Shown: positions 32,058 through 40,034 of the stretch, in pieces
Numbering within the stretch: the stretch's first letter is position 1
Layout of the letters: each line of letters begins with the position of its first letter
Assembly (NCBI RefSeq): GCF_002803065.1
Contig: NZ_NNBL01000031.1
Location: forward strand, 22,055 to 86,054
DNA length: 64,000 nucleotides
Origin: Streptomyces sp. CB01635
GTDB lineage: Bacteria; Actinomycetota; Actinomycetes; Streptomycetales; Streptomycetaceae
Reading direction: 5' to 3'
Program-made: the position numbers and the translations under genes
Notes under the pieces: model-generated
Databases searched by the model: none
What the model was told of the DNA's origin: nothing
The model's input: the letters and a program-made list of their open reading frames with translations, nothing else

Positions 32058-34056
32058 CCTTCAGGCCGCCCCAGTCCGCGTGGTCGTTGCCGTTCCCGTC
32101 GTCGGCGGTGGTGGCGACCAGGCGGACGAACTGGCTGCCCGAGACGTCGACGTCCAGCGGCACGGCCTTGCCCTGCCAGCTGAGCTTGCCGGTGTCGACA
32201 GCCTTCGTGCGGTCCTTCCAGACCTCGAAGGTCACGGTGCCCCGCTGGGCACCCACGTTGTCCTGCGAGTCGTCGACGCCGACCTCGGCCTTCAGGGTCG
32301 AGCAGTGCCCGGCCGTGTAGTAGACGGCTTCGCTCCACGCATGCGTGCCGAGGCCCTTGGGGTAGACGGTGCCGCCGATGGTGAGGGGGGTCCCGTCGCC
32401 CTGGGCCTGGTCGCCGTTGGTCATGTCGCGTTCCATCGGGCCCCAGCCGTTGGTGGACTTCACCCAGGTCGTGTCGCTCAAATAGGAGTCCCCGGCGGGT
32501 ACGACGTCGGCAACGGTCACGTGTGTGGTGGACGTGTCGCTGACGGTGCGTCCGTCGAGCCGGTACCGGGTGGTGGCGTCGAGCTCGTACGTTCCGGGCT
32601 TCAGGTCCTTCGGGGGCGTGAGGCGCCAGTCGGTGGCGAGGGGCCGGGAGCCGGTGACGCGGGCGGCGGAGGTCCGGCCCGCCGGCTCGACGCGCCAGCC
32701 CTCGGGCGCGTCGAGCCTCACGCTCGCCTCGCGCAGCGGCCTGCTGCCCTGGTCGGCGAGTCGCGTGCGCACGGCGGCGCTCTCGCCGGGCGTGACGAGT
32801 GAGGCGGGCGCACCGTCATACAGAAGGGGCGCGTCAACTCCGAAGGTGCGTGCGGGCGTCGAGGTATCACCTGCGCGCGCGGGACGCACCTTGTAGATGA
32901 CGAGTCCGCGCGCGGGGACGGACGCCTCGATCGGGCCCCGGCTGCGCAGGGCGTCTGCGGTGAAGACGTCGCGCAGCGCGTACGAGCCTGCTGTGCGCAC
33001 GCCGGTCGCCGCGGCCGTCGTGGTGATCGTCGCCGTGTAGTCGTTCTCGTTGTAGAGGCCGACCGCGACGCTGCCGTCGGCGAGGGGTTTCGCCAGGACG
33101 TAGCGCCCGCCGGTCTCCGTGACGACCCTGGCCTGCCGGCCGAGGGGGTCCTGGTCGATGGCGGTGAGTTCGCGGTTGCGGATCAGGTTCAGTGTGGCGT
33201 CGGACGCCGTCGACAGGTCCGTGCCGAGCAGCAGCGGCGAGGCCATCATGGCCCACATGCCGAAGTGGGTGCGGTACTCGAAGTCGCTCATGCCGCCGTT
33301 GCCGACCTGGAGCATGTCGGGGTCGTTCCAATGGCCGGGTCCGGCGTAGTCGGCGAGGGCGAGGTTGGCGCGGACGATGCTTTTGACGCTGTCCCAGTCG
33401 TCGGTGATGTCGCCGGTGGTGCGCCAGGAGTGGCCGCCGACCGAGGTGGCCCATTCCCAGGGCTTGTTGGCGCCCCACTCGCACAGGTTGAACAGCATGT
33501 TCCGGCCGGTGGCGGCGATGGCGTCGCCCATCGCCCGGTAGCGGTCCTGGGCGGGCAGACCCTGGTTGTTGCAGTTGTCGTACTTGATGTAGTCGATGCC
33601 CCAGTCCGCGTACTGCTGGGCGTCGTTCTTCTCGTGGCCGAGTCCGCCGGGGTAACCGGCGCAGGTGGCGGTGCCGGCATCGCCGTAGATGCCGAGTTTC
33701 AGGCCACGCTCGTGGACGTAGTCCGAGAGCCACTTCAGGCCCCTGGGGAACTTGGCCGGGTCCGCGACGAGGCGGCCGTCGGCGTCCCGCTGCTTCAGGT
33801 CCCAGCAGTCGTCGATGTTCACATACTCATAGCCGAGGTCCTTGAGGCCCAGGGCGTCGAACCGGTCGGCGGTGTCCGTGATCAGCTTCTCGTTCACACC
33901 GCAGCCGACGGCGTTCCAGCTGTTCCAGCCCATGGGCGGGGTCTGCGCCAGGGGTACGGCCGCCGGCTCGGCCGCGTTCTGCGCCCCGGCGGGGGCCGCG
34001 ATGAGCCACGGGGCGAGGAGCGCGGCGGCGAAGACGGCGGTCAGGATCCGTTTCAT
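32044..34056 (-). CDS. Secreted alpha-galactosidase, GH27, with C-terminal NPCBM domain
   Basis: 670 residues. Sec signal peptide MKRILTAVFAAALLAPWLIA, cleavage after PAGA. The GH27 barrel has PPMGWNSWNAVGCGVNE, YVNIDDCWD, the nucleophile Asp160 in DYIKYDNCNN and the acid/base region GHWNDPDML. A C-terminal beta domain of the barrel is followed by an NEW3-like domain (residues about 420-520) and an NPCBM carbohydrate-binding module (SDTTWVKSTNGWGPMERDM, GLGTHAWSEAVYY, EVGVDDSQ). It releases terminal alpha-galactose (or GalNAc) outside the cell. It is divergent from a GH109-like gene with a LacI-type operator between them. Confidence 0.92.
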   Translation of the reverse strand: MKRILTAVFAAALLAPWLIAAPAGAQNAAEPAAVPLAQTPPMGWNSWNAVGCGVNEKLITDTADRFDALGLKDLGYEYVNIDDCWDLKQRDADGRLVADPAKFPRGLKWLSDYVHERGLKLGIYGDAGTATCAGYPGGLGHEKNDAQQYADWGIDYIKYDNCNNQGLPAQDRYRAMGDAIAATGRNMLFNLCEWGANKPWEWATSVGGHSWRTTGDITDDWDSVKSIVRANLALADYAGPGHWNDPDMLQVGNGGMSDFEYRTHFGMWAMMASPLLLGTDLSTASDATLNLIRNRELTAIDQDPLGRQARVVTETGGRYVLAKPLADGSVAVGLYNENDYTATITTTAAATGVRTAGSYALRDVFTADALRSRGPIEASVPARGLVIYKVRPARAGDTSTPARTFGVDAPLLYDGAPASLVTPGESAAVRTRLADQGSRPLREASVRLDAPEGWRVEPAGRTSAARVTGSRPLATDWRLTPPKDLKPGTYELDATTRYRLDGRTVSDTSTTHVTVADVVPAGDSYLSDTTWVKSTNGWGPMERDMTNGDQAQGDGTPLTIGGTVYPKGLGTHAWSEAVYYTAGHCSTLKAEVGVDDSQDNVGAQRGTVTFEVWKDRTKAVDTGKLSWQGKAVPLDVDVSGSQFVRLVATTADDGNGNDHADWGGLKVTCP

Positions 34057-34201
34057 GAGGCGGCAGTGAAGCGTGTGCCGTGCGCGCGGCGCCAGAGCGG
34101 GTGCCGCCCCGGTCCATGCGAGTCCAAAGAGTCCGTAAAGAAAGTCCAACTCCCTGACCACTTCTGTCCCTTGCGCCCCGGTGTGGTCCCCCTCCAAGGT
34201 G

Positions 34202-34213
34202 GCAAGCGCTTGC
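34202..34213. promoter_or_regulatory. LacI-type operator between two glycosidase genes
   Basis: The perfect 12-bp palindrome GCAAGCGCTTGC has the CG-centred AAGCGCTT core typical of LacI/GalR-family operators. It lies 28 bp upstream of the GH109-like start and 146 bp from the alpha-galactosidase start. No intact LacI gene is nearby; the only one in the window is the broken gene at 4841-5489. Confidence 0.7.
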
Positions 34214-34241
34214 AGCGCACCCACCCATCGATGGAGGTCCG

Positions 34242-35732
34242 ATGCACGACGACAACGCGACACCGGCACCCGACGCGAGCCACGAGCTGCCCGAGCATCC
34301 CGAACACGACGCCGCCGGGCAGTCCCGCAGGTCCGTCCTGCGGACGGCCGGCATCGCCGGGGCGGGGCTCGGGCTCGGCGCGTTCACCGGTGGCACGGCG
34401 CAGGCCGCCGGTGAACGCGCCGAGGCCGGGCGCAGCGGTGCCGGGCAGGCCGGGGCGACGGCCGCCGGGGCTCCGGCCCGGAAGGGCGAGACGATGGTCG
34501 GCGTGCCCTTCGAGGGGCGTTCCACCGTGCGGGTCGGCATCATCGGGCTCGGCAACCGCGGCGGCAGCATGATCGACCTCTTCCTGGCGATCCCTGGGGT
34601 CCAAGTGGTCGCGCTCTGCGACCCGGTGAAGGACAAGACCGCGAGAGCGGCGGCCAAGGTGACGGCCGCGGGCCAGCCGGCCCCGGCGACGTACACCAAG
34701 GGCGATCACGACTTCGAGAACCTGTGCAAGCGGGGCGACATCGACTTCGTGTACGCGGCGACACCCTGGGACTGGCACTTCGAGATGGCCAAGACGGCGA
34801 TGCTGAACGGCAAGCACGTCGGTGTGGAGTGTCCGATCGCCCTCCAGCTCGACCAGCTCTGGGAGTTGGTCGATCTCTCCGAGCGCACCCGCAGGCACTG
34901 CATGCAGCTGGAGAACTGCTGCTACGGCAGGAACGAGATGCGGGTCCTGCGGATGGCGCACGCCGGCAAGTTCGGCGACCTGCTGCACGGAGCGGGTGCC
35001 TACAACCACGACCTGCGCGGCCTGATGTTCGACCCCGACTACTACGAGGGCCCGTGGCGGCGGCTGTGGCACACGCGGCTGCGCGGCGATCTGTACCCCA
35101 ACCACGGCTTCGGCCCGGTCGCCAACTACATGGACATCAACCGCGGTGACCGCGTCACGCACATCTCCAGCTTCGGCACGCCCTCGCTCGGCCTCGCCCA
35201 GTACCGCGAGGCCCATATGCCGAAGGGCGACCCGAGCTGGAAGGAGACGTACATCGAGTCGGACCGCACCATCAGTCTGGTCCAGACGGCGAAGGGGCGC
35301 GTCATCCGGCTCGAACACGATGTGTCCACGCCGCACCCGTACTCGCGGATCAACAGCCTCGGCGGCACGAAGGGTGTGTTCGAGGACTACCCGGAGCGGA
35401 TCTATATAGAGCCGGACCACACGAACGACTCCTGGGGTGACTTCTCCAAGTACACCGACTTCGACCACTGGCTGTGGAAGGAGCACGCCAACCCGCCGGG
35501 CGGCCACGGCGGCATGGACTACATCATGGTGTTCCGTCTGATGCAGTGTCTGCGGGTCGGCCTGGTACCGGACTTCGATGTGTACGACGCGGCGACGTGG
35601 ACGTCGCCGGTGCCGCTGAGCCACTTGTCCATCAAGGCGAAGGGGGCGCCTCAGGCGATCCCCGACTTCACGCGCGGGATGTGGAAGAAGGCGCGGCCGG
35701 GGGTGGATTCCGAGAAGCCCGAGGAAGCCTGA
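34242..35732 (+). CDS. Tat-exported Gfo/Idh/MocA-family glycosidase, GH109-like
   Basis: 496 residues. A twin-arginine signal (SRRSVLRTAGIAGAGLG) indicates folded export. The mature part has a Rossmann NAD-binding fold (VRVGIIGLGNRGGSMI, ALCDPVKDK) and family motifs PWDWHFEMA, GVECPIAL, ENCCYGRNEMRVL and GPVANYMDINRGDR. These match GH109 alpha-N-acetylgalactosaminidases, which use a bound NAD cofactor in a redox-elimination mechanism; export via Tat fits pre-loading of NAD. The ATG at 34242 has GGAGGT upstream. The neighbouring alpha-galactosidase suggests joint attack on alpha-linked Gal/GalNAc glycans. Substrate specificity is inferred. Confidence 0.85.
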   Translation: MHDDNATPAPDASHELPEHPEHDAAGQSRRSVLRTAGIAGAGLGLGAFTGGTAQAAGERAEAGRSGAGQAGATAAGAPARKGETMVGVPFEGRSTVRVGIIGLGNRGGSMIDLFLAIPGVQVVALCDPVKDKTARAAAKVTAAGQPAPATYTKGDHDFENLCKRGDIDFVYAATPWDWHFEMAKTAMLNGKHVGVECPIALQLDQLWELVDLSERTRRHCMQLENCCYGRNEMRVLRMAHAGKFGDLLHGAGAYNHDLRGLMFDPDYYEGPWRRLWHTRLRGDLYPNHGFGPVANYMDINRGDRVTHISSFGTPSLGLAQYREAHMPKGDPSWKETYIESDRTISLVQTAKGRVIRLEHDVSTPHPYSRINSLGGTKGVFEDYPERIYIEPDHTNDSWGDFSKYTDFDHWLWKEHANPPGGHGGMDYIMVFRLMQCLRVGLVPDFDVYDAATWTSPVPLSHLSIKAKGAPQAIPDFTRGMWKKARPGVDSEKPEEA

Positions 35733-35737
35733 CAGCG

Positions 35738-35776
35738 CGGGGGCCCGGCGGCGTCGTGCTTGCCGCCGGGCCCCCG
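35738..35776. terminator. Bidirectional terminator between GH109-like gene and dctA
   Basis: A perfect 15-bp stem, arms CGGGGGCCCGGCGGC and GCCGCCGGGCCCCCG, with a 9-base loop, lies between two convergent stop codons. Confidence 0.88.
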
Positions 35777-35783
35777 CTCGGGC

Positions 35784-37169
35784 TCAACTCACGGTCTCCG
35801 CAGCGGACTTGGGGTCCTGGGACTTCGCGAGCACCGGCGACTGGACCTGCTCGGCCCGGTCCTCCTCCGGTACGAACGCGATCTCGCCGCCCAGTACCTT
35901 CTTGGCCCTGGCCGTGTCGAGCGCGCCCTCCCAGCGGGAGACCACGAAGACGGCCACGCAGTTGCCGAGCAGGTTCGTGGAGACGCGCATGGCGTCCATG
36001 ATGCGGTCGACGCCGAGCAGCAGGGCGACGGCGCCCGCCGGGATGACCCCGAGTGCGGACGCGGTGGCCGACAGCGCGAGGAAGGCCGAACCGGGCACCC
36101 CCGCCATGCCCTTGCTGGTGAGCATCAGGACGATCACGACGGTGATCTGCTGGCCGAGCGAGAGGTCGACGCCGACGGCCTGCGCGATGAACAACGTACC
36201 GATGGAGAGGTAGATCGACGCTCCGTCGAGGTTGAACGAGTACCCCGTCGGCAGGACCAGACCAACGGCGTCGTCGCGGCAGCCGGCGTGGCGCAGCTTC
36301 TGCATCATGCGGGGCATGACCGTCTCGCTGGAGGCGGTGCCGAGCGCGAGGAGCAGTTCCTCGCGCGCGTAACGGACGAACTTCCACAGGCTCAGTCCGG
36401 TGACCGCCTTCATGGCCAGGCCGAGGAGCACGAGGAAGATCACGGCGACGGCGTAGCAGACGCCGATGAGCTTGCCGTACGTCGACAGGGCGCCGAGGCC
36501 GTACTCGCCCACGAGGTGCGCCGTCGCGCCGAACACGGCGAGCGGGGCCAGCTTCATGATGAAGCCGACGACGGCGAAGACCACTTCCTGACCCTGTTCG
36601 ATGGCGGGCAGGATCGCGGGGACCTTGGTGTTGCCGAGGTGCAGCAGCGCGGCGCCCACGAGGCAGGCGAGGACGAGCACCTGGAGCAGCGAGTTCTCGG
36701 CGAAGGCGCCGACCGCGCTGTCGGGGAGCGAGTGCAGGATGAAGTCGCCGGTCGACGGGAGCGAGCCGCCGCCGGTCTTGTCCTCGACGGCGGACGCGTC
36801 CAGCTTGGACGGATCGACGTTCATGCCGACGCCGGGGCCGGCCAGGTTTCCGGCGAGCAGGCCGACGACGAGGGCGACGGTCGTCGCCACCTCGAACCAG
36901 AGGAGGGCCTTGAGCCCGATGCGGCCGAAGGCCTTGAGGTCTCCGGCCTTGGTGATTCCGGCGACGACCACGCAGAAGACAAGGGGCGCGATCATCGCCT
37001 TGATGAGACGTACGAAGCCGTCGCCGAGCGGTTGGACGGCTGTGCCCGCGTGGGGCCACAGCCGTCCGACGACGACTCCGATCACGAGTGCGCAGGCGAC
37101 CTGCGCGAACAACGAGGTACGTAGTACGCGTGCGGCGCGTCGCGGCAGGGACGGTACGGACTGCGGCAC
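35784..37169 (-). CDS. dctA: C4-dicarboxylate/cation symporter (DctA, DAACS family)
   Basis: 461 residues. Eight transmembrane helices plus two re-entrant hairpins typical of the GltPh fold, including the serine-rich hairpin LLLALGTASSETVMPRMMQK, the GYSFNLDGASIYLSIGTLFI substrate motif, TSKGMAGVPGSAFL and DRIMDAMRVSTNLLGNC. It imports succinate, fumarate, malate or similar with protons. I selected the GTG at 37169, which has GGAGGA 7 bp upstream; an ATG at 37235 would add 22 residues but lacks such a site. Confidence 0.9.
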   Translation of the reverse strand: MPQSVPSLPRRAARVLRTSLFAQVACALVIGVVVGRLWPHAGTAVQPLGDGFVRLIKAMIAPLVFCVVVAGITKAGDLKAFGRIGLKALLWFEVATTVALVVGLLAGNLAGPGVGMNVDPSKLDASAVEDKTGGGSLPSTGDFILHSLPDSAVGAFAENSLLQVLVLACLVGAALLHLGNTKVPAILPAIEQGQEVVFAVVGFIMKLAPLAVFGATAHLVGEYGLGALSTYGKLIGVCYAVAVIFLVLLGLAMKAVTGLSLWKFVRYAREELLLALGTASSETVMPRMMQKLRHAGCRDDAVGLVLPTGYSFNLDGASIYLSIGTLFIAQAVGVDLSLGQQITVVIVLMLTSKGMAGVPGSAFLALSATASALGVIPAGAVALLLGVDRIMDAMRVSTNLLGNCVAVFVVSRWEGALDTARAKKVLGGEIAFVPEEDRAEQVQSPVLAKSQDPKSAAETVS

Positions 37170-37217
37170 GGGGCATTCCTCCGGAGCAACGTCAGTGACT
37201 TGTGCGGATTCTGCTAT

Positions 37218-37304
37218 GCGGAAGTTGGATTCCAATTCCTGTTCCGCGAAGCGTCACTATGTCGGAGTAGCGGCTTCCGTAGAAGACCCCGATGTCACAT
37301 CGGC
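37218..37304. promoter_or_regulatory. Regulatory region upstream of dctA
   Basis: Relatively AT-rich. GCGGAA (37218-37223) and TTCCGC (37242-37247) form inverted half-sites, and CCGATGT-C-ACATCGG is a perfect palindrome at 37290-37304. Either could bind a dctA regulator; neither has an identified partner. Confidence 0.35.
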
Positions 37305-37357
37305 GTAAATCTTGGATATTGCTCCAAGGCCGGAGGGCGTGCCTGTGCCCGCGCCCC

Positions 37358-39013
37358 TCAGCAGCGTCTGCGGTCCACCGTCAGCGCACCCTGCGCCGTG
37401 GCCAGCTCGCGGTCGTAGCAGCCATCGGGGCTGGTCAGACGGTATCGCTCACGGCTGGCGCCCACAGCGTGCCGTTGGTCACGCGGAACGTTCGCCGTGT
37501 ACGAGGCGTCACCCGCGTAGGTGTCGTCGAGGACCGTCCACGCCGTGCGGCCCGAGCCCGTGGCCCGTCCCGTCGCGGCCCGGTCACCGAGGTCGATCAC
37601 GGTCCGCAGCCGGTTGTCCGCGTCGAGCGTGGTGGCGCCGTCCATCGTGTAGGCCCGGTTCGTGCGAAGGGTGTGGTGCCCGGAGACGACGGTCTGGCGA
37701 TCGGTCCAAGTCCCCTTCAGCGCGTCGTTGTTCTCACCCTCGGTCCAGCGGTGCGTGGACGTGCTGGTGAGGTCGCGGGTGACGGTGGTGGCGACGCGGC
37801 CGTGCGAGGTGTTCACGTAGCCGGACACCGTCAGCCTGTGCCCGCCCTTCGCGTCGAGGCGGTACTCGTCCGTGCCGGGCGTGTACGTCGTCGAGCTGTC
37901 CGGCTCGCTCTCCTTGTGGCCGGTCAGCGCGCCGGTGACGCGCGCACTCCCGCCGTCCTGCCAGACGAGCACGTTGACCGGGACGCTCCAGCCGCTCTGG
38001 CCCTTCGGGACACCCACGACGGAGACGTCGACCTGGTGCGGACGGCCGTCGTCGAGGAGCCCGGCGAACGGCGTCAGGTCGTACTGGAGGGGCCGGACGT
38101 CGAAGGCTCCGGGAGCCGGAATCACGTACCACAGGAAGGGGTTGGACCAGCCGCCCGTCCAGACGTTCGGGAACGGCGAGGCGATGCCCGCCAGTTGGCC
38201 GTCGACGGAGATCTGCACCTCGCGGTACGGGCCGCCGTCCGCCTTGCACGAGTACGGGACCTCGTTCGGCACCGCCAGGTACCAGAACTCCTCGCAGCCG
38301 CCGCCCGATCCGGTGGCGTACACCTCGGCGACGATGCGCTCGCTGTTGCGCGGGGTGGTGAGTCTGCCCTGGTCGAGCGTGAGCACGCGGTCGGGGGTGT
38401 CTGTGGCGGGCTGCCGCTTCACATGCGGCTCGGCGGCGTAGAAGGTGAGGGTGGCCCTGACCTCGATGACGCCGGTGTACGTGTCGTCGACAACGTTGCC
38501 TATCAGCATCTCGACCGGCTGGTCGGACCGCAGGGTGTCGCTGTAGCGGGTGACGTCCTTTTCCACATTCCAGGCGATGCCGTCGGGCGAGGGCTCGGGG
38601 GTGGAGGTGCGCAGGACTTCCACGCCACCGATGTGCAGATAGCCGAGACGGTCGAACTGCCGCCCCTTGACCTTGCCTTCGAGGCGCAGGACGACCTTGC
38701 TCCACCGGTCGCCGCAGCCCTTGGGCGGGGTGTAACTGCCCTTGTAGGGCGTGAAGTCACGGAACTCGGTCTCCGCGAGAGCCACGCGGCAGGACTTGGT
38801 GGCGGGCTTGGCCACGGGCGGTGTGGCGGTGATCGGGTCGTGCCAGTCGGTGCCGAACTCCGTTGGCCTGTCGGCGGGTTGGGGTGCGGTGGGACGGCTG
38901 TCGGCGGAGGCCTCGGCGGGACGGGCTTCGGCGGAGGCCGCGGGGGCCTGTCCGGCGAGGGCAGCGGCCGCGAGGGTCACCGCGGCCAGCATGGACATGA
39001 CGCGTCTTCTCAT
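37358..39013 (-). CDS. Secreted PNGase A-like peptide-N4-(N-acetylglucosaminyl)asparagine amidase
   Basis: 551 residues. Signal peptide RRVMSMLAAVTLAAAALAGQ with cleavage near AASA. Conserved family blocks are SYTPPKGCGDRWSKVVLRLE, GRQFDRLGYLHIGGVEVLRT, GIAWNVEKDVTRYSDTL, CEEFWYLAVPN, GPYREVQISVDGQLAG and NPFLWYVIPAPGAFDV, matching plant and bacterial PNGase A enzymes. These release whole N-glycans from glycopeptides. Multiple cysteines suit an extracellular protein. Proximity to GH27 and GH109-like genes suggests a glycoprotein-foraging neighbourhood. Confidence 0.85.
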   Translation of the reverse strand: MRRRVMSMLAAVTLAAAALAGQAPAASAEARPAEASADSRPTAPQPADRPTEFGTDWHDPITATPPVAKPATKSCRVALAETEFRDFTPYKGSYTPPKGCGDRWSKVVLRLEGKVKGRQFDRLGYLHIGGVEVLRTSTPEPSPDGIAWNVEKDVTRYSDTLRSDQPVEMLIGNVVDDTYTGVIEVRATLTFYAAEPHVKRQPATDTPDRVLTLDQGRLTTPRNSERIVAEVYATGSGGGCEEFWYLAVPNEVPYSCKADGGPYREVQISVDGQLAGIASPFPNVWTGGWSNPFLWYVIPAPGAFDVRPLQYDLTPFAGLLDDGRPHQVDVSVVGVPKGQSGWSVPVNVLVWQDGGSARVTGALTGHKESEPDSSTTYTPGTDEYRLDAKGGHRLTVSGYVNTSHGRVATTVTRDLTSTSTHRWTEGENNDALKGTWTDRQTVVSGHHTLRTNRAYTMDGATTLDADNRLRTVIDLGDRAATGRATGSGRTAWTVLDDTYAGDASYTANVPRDQRHAVGASRERYRLTSPDGCYDRELATAQGALTVDRRRC

Positions 39014-39100
39014 GAGGGGTGTTGTACGGGGCGGACGCGACGCCCGCAACAGCCCCCTCCCCCATGCCAGGTCAGGCCGGCGCCGGTGCCTGGTGTCGCG

Positions 39101-39856
39101 TCAGCTCTTCAGTGACGCCTTGTCGCCCATCACCACGACCGGGTGCTGCTTCGGGTCGATTGTGCGCAACAGGTACTCCATGCCGGACTTCGACAGGCTC
39201 ACGCACGCCGACGTGCCGCTGCCGTGGTCCATGTGGAGCCAGATGCTGCCGCCCTTGGTCTGCCCCTCGGGCCGGGTCGGGTCGTTCGGCGCGGTGCCCT
39301 TCACGCGGTTGTAGTCGATGGCGATGACGTAGTCGAAGTCGTGCCAGTGCGACTTGGCCCAGTAGTGCGGGGCCTGGAACGACGTGGCCTGCGTGTACGG
39401 CAGCTTCGCGCCCGGGTCGGCGAGCACCCCGCCCGCGTCGGTGAGGGTGAACACCCCTATGGGGCTGCGCTTGTCGCCCTCGCGGTGGTCGGCGGTCCAG
39501 CCCTTCTTGCCGTTGTGCGCGGGCCAGCTGTGCGTCTTGTCCCAGGTGGAACCGGACTTCGTGTAGAGCACGACGGTCGAGTCACCGGAGTTCTTGCCGT
39601 CGCCGTAGACCGCGATGACCTGTCCCGCATTCTGCGGGATCTTCGACTGGAGCTGGTCGCCGACGTCGGGAATGCGTTTGAGGTCGACGGCTGGGCGGTC
39701 CTCCTGCCGAGTGCCGGCCGAGCCCGGCCCGGCCTTGCGCCCGGTCCCGTCGCCCCCGCTCGAACCACCGCAAGCGGACAGGGTCATGAGAAGGACGCTG
39801 CAGGCCGCCGCAGCGACCGCCGTTCGAACCGCACCCGCGTTACGCATACGGTCCAT
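39101..39856 (-). CDS. L,D-transpeptidase-like (YkuD-type) lipoprotein
   Basis: 251 residues. Lipobox at the end of VAAAACSVLLMTLSACGG. The mature domain has GDKRSPIGVFTLTDAGG, HWHDFDYVIAIDYNR and IWLHMDHGSGTSACVSLS, where the His and the Cys of SACVSL match the catalytic His and Cys of YkuD enzymes. Such proteins form 3-3 cross-links or attach proteins to peptidoglycan; this variant class is common as a lipoprotein in Streptomyces and its specific role is unproven. It is divergent from the ABC pair at 40035. Confidence 0.85.
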   Translation of the reverse strand: MDRMRNAGAVRTAVAAAACSVLLMTLSACGGSSGGDGTGRKAGPGSAGTRQEDRPAVDLKRIPDVGDQLQSKIPQNAGQVIAVYGDGKNSGDSTVVLYTKSGSTWDKTHSWPAHNGKKGWTADHREGDKRSPIGVFTLTDAGGVLADPGAKLPYTQATSFQAPHYWAKSHWHDFDYVIAIDYNRVKGTAPNDPTRPEGQTKGGSIWLHMDHGSGTSACVSLSKSGMEYLLRTIDPKQHPVVVMGDKASLKS

Positions 39857-40034
39857 GGTCGCACCACGCACCAGGTGACCCCGACCGGCCCTGCCCCGGG
39901 CGTCGAACGCGGGCCGAAACTTTGCCCCACGGCGGAAAACCGTTTGCCTCCAGTGCCTGAATCCCGCGAACCTTGCACGGTTTGTTCCGTCCGTACCCCC
40001 AACTTCGCTCTCCCCTTCCGAGCCCTGGGACGTC

